From: Erinaceus europaeus
Taxonomy: Eukaryota > Chordata > Mammalia > Eulipotyphla > Erinaceidae
Reading direction: 5' to 3'
NCBI RefSeq assembly: GCF_950295315.1
Contig: NC_080164.1
Location: forward strand, 60,048,003-60,112,002
DNA: 64,000 nucleotides
The notes below the pieces were generated by a model. That model had not been told where the DNA came from. It did no database searches and saw only the letters and a list, made by a program, of their open reading frames with translations. Shown piece by piece: positions 55,325 through 64,000 of this stretch. A program made the translations under genes and the position numbers. Within the stretch, counting starts at the first letter, position 1, and every line of letters starts with the position of its first letter.

Positions 55325-56538
55325 AGTATAATAATTTACACTCCTAGTAAAATGTAGTCATATAAATACGTACACTCCTAGTAAAATGTAGTCATATAAA
55401 TCACTAGTTAACTAATACGAGAGGGGGAAAATTAATTGTATGTCTCGAAGTTTTTCAAAACACAAACTGAATCTTTTCATTATATAGGCTGTGTAATTGA
55501 TATGCAGACTCTCTCAAAAGCCTAGATCAAGAAGATCAGAAGCAACCAATAGCACAGCTATATACAAGATACTGGGTACTGTACAGCAAACCCTAACAAA
55601 AGGACTTTTCAAAGTTAACCCAATTACCGAATAATGTGATGATAACATTAACTATCGATTGTCTTTTTGAACCCTAAGACAGCAGGAACCTCACATCTCC
55701 ACTATAGAGCCTCTACTTCCCCCAGTCCTGGAACCCTTGGATAGGGCCCACTTTCCCGTATGCCTCTCCCAGTCCACATCAAATAACATTGCATCTGCCG
55801 ATCACAACCTAATCAACACAACGATGGCCACCTCAACATGCTTCACTTTAGACTGTGTCCAGAGACTTCACGTGTGGAATGACAACCCTTCAGCTTCATT
55901 ACTCGGGTGAGACCTTTCCTTTCATAGTATACTCTAATTTCATTTCAGGTGGTTCACTTTCTAACAAAGTCCCAAAACCTAGATATACACCAGTTTCTGT
56001 GAGAGAGAGCATATGTTCACACGTATCCATAAACTACTGCAAAATATATACCTGAAAGCAGAAGTACACTAGACTTTGCAGTGAGTACCCCCCTAACACT
56101 TCCTCTCCACTATTCCAAGCTTTGGGTCCATGATTGCTCAACAAATTGTTTGGCTTCATATGTTGACTCTCTTTTCAGTCACCAGGTTCCAGATGTCATC
56201 AGGATGCCGGCCAGGCTTCCCTGGACTGAAGACCCCACCAATATGTCCTGGAGCTCCGCTTCCCCAGAGACCCATCCTACTAGGGAAAGAGAGAGGCAGA
56301 CTGGGAGTATGGACTGACCAGTCAATGCCCATGTTCAGCGGGGAAGCAATTACAGAAGCCAGACCTTCTACCTTCTGCAACCCACAATGACCCTGGGTCC
56401 ATGCTCCCAGAGGGATAGAGAATGGGAAAGTTATCAGGGGAGGGGGTGGGATATGGAGATTGGGTGGTGGGAATTGTGTGGAATTGTACCCCTCCTACCC
56501 TATGGTTTTGTTAATTAATCCTTTCTTAAATAAAAAAG
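55325..56538 (+). mobile_element. young L1 long 3' UTR (sense), 5'-truncated
   Basis: Complete long 3' UTR from tacactcctagtaaaatgta to tttcttaaataaaaaa. The first 31 bases occur twice in tandem (55337-55367 and 55371-55401). No ORF2 is present. It is very close to 457-1550 and 39480-40632. Confidence 0.93.
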
Positions 56539-56539
56539 G

Positions 56540-57090
56540 GGAAAATAATTTTTAATAAATGTAATTACATACTTGAAATAAAATTGATAATAATGTAGAA
56601 TTGTACTTCATGGAATGAAAATTTAACTCTTTAATAACAATTTTCTCATGTAAGTCTTCTGTAAGAATTCAGGATGGTATCATTTTTCTTTTGAATTAAA
56701 TGACAAATTTTCACTCTGAAATAGTACTTATTTAAATGCAATGTAGGTTGGAAACTCATGCTCAATGATTTTATGCCATTATTTCTGTGTATGTAGATGC
56801 TTTTCAAGTTGTCATTATTACTTTTGTAATCTACTGTCACATATTATGAAGATGTGGCTTTGTATTTCTCATACTGGCATGATGCCTGGGGAATGTCACA
56901 ATGTGAAATTAACTCAGAGTTGCGTGGGCAGAAAATTAAAGATCACTGAAAAATCCTAGTTTCAGTGAGAATGTCCACATCTATTTATATAAGGAGGATA
57001 ATAAGGGAATGTGACTTTCACATGATGAGTTGCATACTAAATTCTTTGACAACATTGAGAAACAGTTTGGGGATGAAACACTGGAAAAAA
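56540..57090. other. unassigned sequence
   Basis: AT-rich. No recognisable element. Confidence 0.5.
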
Positions 57091-57104
57091 AAAAAAGTCT
57101 TTTC

Positions 57105-57330
57105 AGGGGCCAGGTGATGGCACACCTGGTTGAGCTCACATGTTACAGTGTGCAAGGACCTGGGTTCGAGCCCCCGGCCCTCAACCTGCATGGGGGAAGC
57201 TTCACAAGTGGTGAGGCAGTGCTGCAGGTTTCTCTCTGTCTCTCTTCATATCTCCCCAGTCCTCTCAATTTCCGGCTATCTCTATCCAATAAGCAAATAA
57301 AGATAATAAAAAAATTAAAAGAGAAAAAAT
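57105..57330 (+). mobile_element. tRNA-derived SINE, type 1 (sense)
   Basis: Near-consensus, with intact B box ggttcgagccc. Duplication gtcttttc at 57097-57104 and 57331-57338. Confidence 0.94.
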
Positions 57331-57554
57331 GTCTTTTCCAACCTATAAAGTATTTTTTAACTTTAATTTTGTAATTTATGATAATAGACTTTAATTAAGT
57401 CATCTTTGAGGTACTTTCTATCCATGTTATTCCTTTTTGAGGAGGAAAAAAAGTTTTCATTTCTAACTTGTTTATGATGACGGCATTCTTTTCGGAAACA
57501 TAGCTCATAATGACAAGTTTTCTTTAGCACAGTGATGAAACTTTGAAACAAACG

Positions 57555-57600
57555 GGGGGCCGACGGTGACACACCCTGTTAAACGCTCACACTACAAACA
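57555..57600 (+). mobile_element. 5' end fragment of a type 1 SINE
   Basis: ggggggccgacggtgacaca through cgctcacactac only. The rest is absent, which is odd for a retroposed element because 3' ends normally survive. Confidence 0.6.
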
Positions 57601-57649
57601 AAAAAAGAGTGTTGATATTCTGAAGACGCTTAAAATGTGTGGATTCTTG

Positions 57650-57900
57650 GAAGTCAGGAGATAACTCACCTAGTATAGTATGCACCTATGCAAATTAAAA
57701 TTTTCTCCTCGGAAGCCAGACACCATAAGGGAGTATCATGGCACTATGGAAAGCTTCATAGACTATGAAACTGTGTTATTCTCTCTCTCTCTCTTTCCAA
57801 TTCTCTCCTTTCCTCTCATTTTATCTGAAAAAAAGGAAAGAAGAAAAAATCATTTCAGAGCAGTGGAGTGATCGCAGGTATGCCCCAGAACCACAGTGAA
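57650..57900 (+). mobile_element. SINE, type 4 (sense), degenerate
   Basis: gtcaggagataactcaccta, the accataagggagtatcatgg part, aagcttcatagactatgaaa and, after a CT-rich tract, agagcagtggagtgatcgca form a longer SINE-like unit seen once here. Confidence 0.6.
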
Positions 57901-58201
57901 AAAAGGAAAAAGAAGGAAGGGGGGATTCTAGAAAAAGGAAAATATCTGAACATCTTTATGTTCATCCCTGGAGAGAAAGCAGAAGTTAATTATCTCCTGG
58001 TTGAAATGGTCAAAATACTTTGCTAAGTCTTCATATTTAAAGTAGGAACAGAACAGAGTTCGAGGGTGTAACCATTTAGATATACTGATGATAGCTATTC
58101 ACTGATCAAAGGTATTTCTTTCTCAGCAAATCTTAACTAAATGTCAACTGTTCAACAACTGATTTCATCAGTTACTTTTAAGTTAAATAAAAATGTACAT
58201 T

Positions 58202-58349
58202 CCTGAAGCAGGTCTGCAGGTGTCTTTCTCTCCCCCTCTCTGTCTTCCCCTCCTCTCTCCATTTCTCTCTGTACTATCCAACAACAACAATAATAACTAC
58301 AACAATAAAACAAGGGCAACAAAAGGGAATAAATAAATAAATAATTTTT
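58202..58349 (+). mobile_element. 5'-truncated type 2 SINE (sense)
   Basis: Starts in the middle of the element (cctgaagcaggtctgcaggt) and ends in the A-rich tail. Perfect 11-bp duplication aaatgtacatt at 58191-58201 and 58350-58360 shows it was inserted truncated. Confidence 0.92.
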
Positions 58350-58435
58350 AAATGTACATTATTTTTACACTAATTATCTAATTACAAGAGCATTTTAACC
58401 ACTAGAACTTCAGTAATATCAGTAATATATATATG

Positions 58436-58436
<1 letters not shown>

Positions 58437-58491
<55 letters not shown>
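58437..58491. repeat. (TA)n/(TG)n microsatellite
   Basis: About 22 TG units after a short TA/TATG tract. Confidence 0.95.
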
Positions 58492-58492
<1 letters not shown>

Positions 58493-58523
58493 TGATAAAA
58501 TTATTGAGGCTTATTGCCCTTTT

Positions 58524-58807
58524 TTTAAATATTTATTTTATTTATTTATTCCCTTTTGTTGCCCTTGTTGTTTTATTGTTGTAGTTATTATTGTTGTTGT
58601 CGTTGTTGGATAGGACAGAGAGAAATGGAGAGAGGAGGGGAAGGCAGAAAGGAGGAGAGAAAGATAGACACCTGCAGACCTGCTTCACCACCTGTGAAGC
58701 AACTCCCCTGCAGGTGGGGAGCCAGGGTTCGAACCGGGATCCTTAATCCGGTCCTTGTGCTTTGCGCCACCTGCGCTTAACCCACTGCACCACAGCCCGA
58801 CTCCCGA
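58524..58807 (-). mobile_element. tRNA-derived SINE, type 2 (antisense), 13-bp duplication
   Basis: Full length, with B-box complement gggttcgaaccggg. Duplication ttattgccctttt at 58511-58523 and 58808-58820. Copy A1 (near 51690) preserves the empty site. Confidence 0.96.
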
Positions 58808-59214
58808 TTATTGCCCTTTTAATACATTGAAAATAAGAACAAGTATTTGTACATAATATTTCTAGATTTTAAAAAAAGATTTTCTCAATATACCCTTAAG
58901 TATAGCTTTATATTACCATTATAAGTTTTCTTCTGTTTTTCAACTTCATTTCAGCATAGGACACGAGAATTAATAGTGTCATAAAGCTAACACCTTCAGC
59001 AAATCAAAACGTCAAAAGTATTAGTAATAAAAAAATAAATATGCAAAAATGTAACAGGTTAAAAAAAGTTCACGACAAGTTTTGGGATCATGCTTTTACC
59101 TTCTCCCTGCCCCCCAGTGTCCCCCCTTTTTTTTTCCTACTGTATTTCAGCAATTATCAGTCACAACCATTATTCCATACATTACTAAATGAGAATGGCT
59201 GGAGAAAAGAATCC

Positions 59215-59439
59215 CTAGGGGCCAGGTGGAGAGCACATACATTACAGTGCACAAGGACCCAAGTTCAAGCCCCTGGTCCCCACCTGTAGGGTCAAGTTTC
59301 AGGAGTGGTGAAGGTCTGTAGGTGTCTCTCTGTCTCTGTCCCTCTCTATCTCAGTTCCCTCCCTTCTCAATTTCTCTCTGTATCTATCCAATAATAAAAT
59401 AAATAAATGATATATATCAATAAAGTGTTAAAAAAAGAT
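59215..59439 (+). mobile_element. tRNA-derived SINE, type 1 (sense)
   Basis: Head ggggccaggtggagagcaca, B box gttcaagcccc. Duplication aaaagaatcc at 59205-59214 and 59440-59449. Confidence 0.93.
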
Positions 59440-60261
59440 AAAAGAATCCTTAAATGATTATAATGAAGATAATAAAAATGCTGGCTAGGTTAATATTTCA
59501 ACAGTAATTCAAAAACAAATACTTTCCATGGCTATTATATTTTCTTAATACTAATTAATATAAATCCAGAAATTAAAGGGGTATTTTATTTATTTTTGAG
59601 TGTATAGAGATAATTATGTATAAAATGAAGCTATCTTAATAAATTCTTTTTTGATGGTTTTTATTATTCAAGAAACCTCCCCTCACACTCATTCTAATGA
59701 GTATATACAAATTTAATTAAGTTGGAAACCACATAATTAATTTAAAAAATGGGAAGCCAATTTAGGAAAATATATGTCTCACAATTTTTGTTAAATTTTC
59801 TTTTACCTGAAGTGAGAGGGTAATAGAGAACGTGGCATGCATACATAAGGTGCCCACAAAATCTATGACTGAGTGTGATCTGTTCTGTTCATGTCTCTGG
59901 GACACAAATTCTTTCTCTCTCTTCAAATAAGCAAATAAATAATCTTTAATCTATAATTAGCCATGATTTACTACAGGAGTTCTAATGACTATAGAGTTTA
60001 GGCAAAAAGTGCTTGGAGTGAGGTTGGGGACACTCATGGAGGATGGACATGGTACTGACATCTGCGATGGAGAGTTATGTTACTCTACACATATGGTAAA
60101 GCAGTATTTCACAGTATAAAGCAGTATTTCACAGTAAATTATTCTAAAAGTAGTTAATTTAAAAAACAAAGGAAATAGCTGAGAACAGAGTTGTCAGATA
60201 GTTCTAATCAAAATTAATTGATAAAAATTGTTGAATATTAATTTACACATTGAAGGTGCTA
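59440..60261. other. mostly unassigned; weak SINE-like stretch
   Basis: 59805-59945 has a tRNA-like SINE appearance (gaagtgagagggtaatagag ... tctctcttcaaataagcaaa). The remainder is AT-rich with nothing recognised. Confidence 0.4.
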
Positions 60262-62690
60262 CTTTTTTTTTGATTTATATATAAAAAGGAAACATTGACA
60301 AAGCCATAGGATAAGAGGGTTACAACTCCACACAATTCCCACCAAAAGAACTCCATATCCCCTCCCCTCCCCTGATAGCTTTCCTATTCTTTAACCCTCT
60401 GGGAATATGGACCCAAGGTCATTGTGGGATGCAGAAGGTGGAAGGTCTGGCTTCTGTAATTGCTTCCCCGCTGAAGATGGAAAGTGACAGGTCGATATAT
60501 CCTCCTAGGCTGTCTCTTTCTTTCCCTGGTCGGGGGGGGGGGGGGGGGCGGTTCTGAGGAATCGGAGCTCCAGGACACATTGGTGGTGTCAGTCCAGGGA
60601 AGTTTGGTTGGCATCATGCTAGCATCTGGAACCTGGTGGCTGAAAAGAGAGTTAATATATAAAGCCAAACAAGTTGTTGACTAATCATGAACCTAAAGAC
60701 TGGAATAGTGCAGATGAAGAGTTGGGGGCAGGTCTCTGTTTTATAGTTAGTAGGCATATTTTAGTTATATTCCAAAGGGCCTGTGGCTATACTAGTTTTT
60801 TTTTTTCCTGAGCCTGAAATCTGATATGCAGGTGGATCCAAGTTATTGTCTGGGGAGATGATGTTATGGCTGGAAAAAGGACCAGAAAGCTGGATCTGGG
60901 AAGACAATAGCTCCCAAATATGGGAAAGGGATATATTGTTGACTGTAAACCCCATCGATTTGATGTGATATGGGGACCATATTTAGTGAAGAAGCCTATG
61001 TGACCTCTGCATCCCTGTAGATCTGAGCTCACATTCTATTGTCATGAGTAGGAACATTCCAAGCTGCCCCAATATCAGGACCCATCTTCCTCAGGTGTAG
61101 CATAGAGTATGTTGTCCAGCCTCCCTTCGGAGAATGGAACATTGTCTACCGTTGTTGATCCAGGTTGAGGGCAAGGTCCTGTGGGGTTCCACAAAAGGGT
61201 CTGTTTTGTTGTTGCTGATACAAATGACCTATAACAATGGAGAAAGGGATTTATTCAAAGTCTGGGCCCATCATGTCTGTTTGGGAATCTCAGGACTCCC
61301 CGAATAGGGCCCCAGCTGATGAGGTGGCCTGATAGTGAGTAAAAAGTCATCCTCAAAGGAGGCCAGTCTGTTGCCCTTATTCAGCTTTTGCAGTCCTTGC
61401 TTTGATAAGGATAGCTTGGGAATGAGTGAGGGAAGTATAATAGAAAATAGGTGAGGAGGGTATCTAAGTCTAAGTAGACACTATTTCATTATGAACTTCA
61501 TACTGACTGTAGACTATTGTGCGCTTTTGCTTTCAGGTATATATTTTGCCCTAATTTGTGGATACATGTGAACATATGCTCTATCTCACGGGACCTGGTC
61601 TATATCTAGGTTTTGGGACTTTGGTAGGAACCACCTGAATTGAAATTAGAGAATCCTATGAAAGGAAAGGTCTCACCCAAGTAATGAAGCTGAATGATTG
61701 ACATTCCATGCCTGATGTCTCTGGACACAGTCTGAAGTGAAGCATGCCAAGGTGGTACTCATTGCGTCGCTTAGATTGGGATCAGCAGATGCAATAACAT
61801 TTGGTATGAATTGAGATAAGCATGTAGGAAAGTGAGCACCACTCTAGAGGTACCAGGACTCAGGAAATATAGACTCTATAGAGGAAGCAGGAGGTTCCTG
61901 CTGTCTTAGGGTTTAAGAAGATAATAGATAGTTATTGCTGTAATCATATTATTTGGCAATTGGGTTAACTTTGAAATATCCCTTTGTTAGGATTTGCTGT
62001 ATCTTACACAACATTACCATAATTTATGTCCTTTGATATTATTTGTATATAGCTGTGCCACTGGTTGCTTCTGTTCTCCCTGGTCTATGCTTTTAAGAGA
62101 GTCAACATATCAAAGACTGAGCCTATGGTCTGTGCATTAAAAAGTTTGAGACATTCAGTCAATTTTTCCACTCTCATATTAATTAAATAGTGATTTATAT
62201 GACTACAAATTAATAGGAGTGTACATAAACAGCATTCACACCAACAAAAAAACTGTGTCCCACCCCCCCACCCCGCCTGCCCCATGAAGCTGAACATACA
62301 CCCTCATTATCAACCCAGGGTTTTTACTTTGGTGCCCTACTCCAAATTTAGTCAAATCCTGCTTTGAGTTTCCCTTTCTGTTCTTCTTTCTCAACTTCTG
62401 TTGATGAGTGGGATCATCCCATACTCATCTTTATCTTTCTGACATAGCTCACTTAATATAATTCCTTCTAGCTCCATCCAAGTTGGGTCAGAGAAAGTGG
62501 GTTCATTGTTCTTAATAGCTGCATAGTACTCCATTGTGTATATATACCACAGCTTTCTCAGCCACTCTTCTGTTGTTGGGCACCTGGGTTGCCTCCAGGT
62601 TTTAGCAATTACGAATTGTGCTGCCATGAACATAGGTGTACTTTTTGGTTGTGTGTCATGGAGTCCTGGGAGTATATCCCTAGGATATCT
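60262..62690 (-). mobile_element. L1 with ORF2 C-terminus and full long 3' UTR (antisense)
   Basis: The best reference copy of the long 3' UTR. On the - strand ORF2 residues TPMFMAAQF-like to GMIPLINRS (62633-62391) end with a stop, and about 2.1 kb of 3' UTR follow to an A-tail (T-run at 60263-60272). A G-run is seen at about 60532-60547. The left (3') end is complete; the ORF2 side is truncated near the PLLG-equivalent and adjoins a SINE. Confidence 0.92.
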
Positions 62691-62694
62691 GTGT

Positions 62695-62830
62695 AGGGCT
62701 GGGGAACAGCATAATAGTCATGTGAAATGACTTTTGTGCCTGAGGCACCATATGTCACAAGTTCAATCCCTTTCACCACCATAAATCAAAGCTGAGCACT
62801 GTTTGATTTCTCTGTATTTCTCTCATTAAA
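62695..62830 (+). mobile_element. short tRNA-like SINE, type 3 (sense)
   Basis: gggctggggaacagcataat, tgtgcctgaggcaccatat, gttcaatccc and ccataaatcaaagctgagca. Confidence 0.82.
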
Positions 62831-63770
62831 ACAAAGAAAAATATCTATTTTTGAAAGATAGTAATATTGCATCACTCTGGCATATGCAAAAGTAGGAAAC
62901 AAACCCAGGGCTTAGTTCATGTAAAACTTTGCAAGTGAGATCTTTTGATAGACCAATATATGAATTTTTTTCTGAGTGAAATAATGCCATAAATAATCTA
63001 TGGTAGATAAAGCACTGAAAATTCAAGGTTATTTGGCACAAAAAGTATAATGTAAACTTGTTTTCCAGTGTTATATAGTAATACTACTGGCTATAGTTGT
63101 TTTCCAAATTTACCTATATTCCTGAATTCACATTGTATTGTTCATGAAGATATTAGACATATCTAATGGAATAGGATAGCCTATCATTATGTGTAATTTT
63201 ACTCATTTGTATTATTTACTTTTATTATTTTTGAATTACACTGAATATTTTCTTGATTAATTAGAATGAACTCACATCAACAAGAATTCCCTGCAGAAAT
63301 TTTTACATATTTTATTTGATGCACCAGTTAATTATGAAAATGGGATGTTGCCTAGAAGCAGTGGTACATTTCAAAAGTCCAGAGATTAAAATAGTATTTT
63401 GTTTTGAGCATAAACAACCCAATTTAATAAAATTATAAAAATGCATTAATAGTATAAAGAGCTACACATTTAAAAAAAAATTACGGACCATTTTAAAGAT
63501 TAAATTCCATGATAGTACACAGTGAAAAAGCATTAACAATTTATTTTGTTCTGCTCATTAAAAGTTACCATAGTTATAAGCAAAAATATGAAACAGGGAA
63601 AGAGTGTCTTCAATAAGTAGTATTAAGAAGGTAAACAAACACAACTCAAAGAAACAAAACCCTTATCTCATGAAAAAAAAAATACTCAAAATGGAGAATA
63701 GAATTGAATTTAAGATCTGTGTCATGAAGGTTGTAAAAGAAAATGTAAAAGATAGCTTGTTAACATTGAT
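62831..63770. other. unassigned AT-rich sequence
   Basis: No gene or named repeat. Confidence 0.5.
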
Positions 63771-63771
63771 C

Positions 63772-64000
63772 TTTTTAAATTTTTATTTATAAAATGAAAA
63801 TATTAACAAGACTATAGGGTAAGAGGGGTACATGTTCACACAGTTCCCACCACCAGAACTATGTAGCCATCCCTTCCTTTGATAGGTTGCCTATTCTTTA
63901 TTCCTCTGGGAGTATGGACCCAGGATCATTATGAGGTGCAGAAGGTGGAAGGTCTGGCTTATATAATTGCTTCCCCACTGAACATGGGCATTGGCAGGTC
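63772..64000 (-). mobile_element. L1 terminal 3' UTR (antisense), runs off the window
   Basis: Starts with an A-tail complement and matches 457-680 and 60270-60500. The element continues beyond the window. Confidence 0.92.

Larger units (their letters stand above)
58088..59125 (-). repeat. unclassified dispersed repeat, copy B (longest)
   Basis: Read on the - strand it contains A2-like sequence followed by A1-like sequence. It is interrupted by two SINEs (58202-58349, 58524-58807) and a (TG)n tract. Without these the unit is roughly 550 bp. No coding potential or terminal repeats seen. Confidence 0.72.

Noticed and set aside
1..64000. CRISPR array, operon, prophage or other bacterial system
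   Set aside because: All repeats are mammalian retroelements; no regularly spaced repeats or bacterial-type gene packing are present.

Overview
This window is mammalian nuclear DNA, almost certainly from a hedgehog (Erinaceidae, Erinaceus-like). Three things support this: (i) two abundant tRNA-derived SINE families with the Erinaceus consensus (ERI-type), both with B boxes of the form GGTTCGARCCC; (ii) many L1 copies sharing one ORF2 end and an unusual long 3' UTR; (iii) several copies of a Vingi-type non-LTR retrotransposon, a clade reported among mammals only from hedgehogs. I see no functional protein-coding gene, no RNA gene other than SINE-embedded tRNA-like promoters, and no CRISPR array. 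Nearly all long open frames are fragments of LINEs or SINEs, or chance frames.

Layout. 1-6,400: L1 debris, including a twin-primed (5'-inverted) L1 carrying a solo LTR (1948-2375). 6,400-10,350: AT-rich old sequence and SINEs. 10,360-13,300: a 5'-truncated L1 with an RT-domain ORF2 remnant, interrupted by a second solo LTR (11948-12570). 13,300-22,800: mostly unassigned AT-rich DNA with scattered SINEs. 22,836-27,870: stacked antisense L1 3' UTRs with a Vingi insertion (23335-24520). 28,000-32,500: SINEs and a 190-bp internally deleted Vingi derivative (29784-29973). 32,502-35,961: a composite insertion in which an antisense L1 3' UTR is joined head-on to a retrocopy of the importin-13 mRNA (IPO13), with one target-site duplication around the pair. 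37,090-42,310: an old L1 that received an inverted Vingi, which in turn received a younger L1. 42,400-64,000: SINEs, several more inverted L1s, an unclassified dispersed repeat, and a 175-bp direct duplication.

How the parts relate. The window is a record of L1 machinery at work: L1s, SINEs with L1-like 10-15-bp duplications, and an mRNA-derived pseudogene. Nested insertions give relative ages: old L1, then Vingi, then young L1 (37-42 kb); L1, then LTR (two loci); SINE, then SINE (9.2-9.8 kb). The most interesting locus is the IPO13/L1 chimera. Its structure is what twin priming would give if the second primer used a different RNA (IPO13 mRNA) as template.
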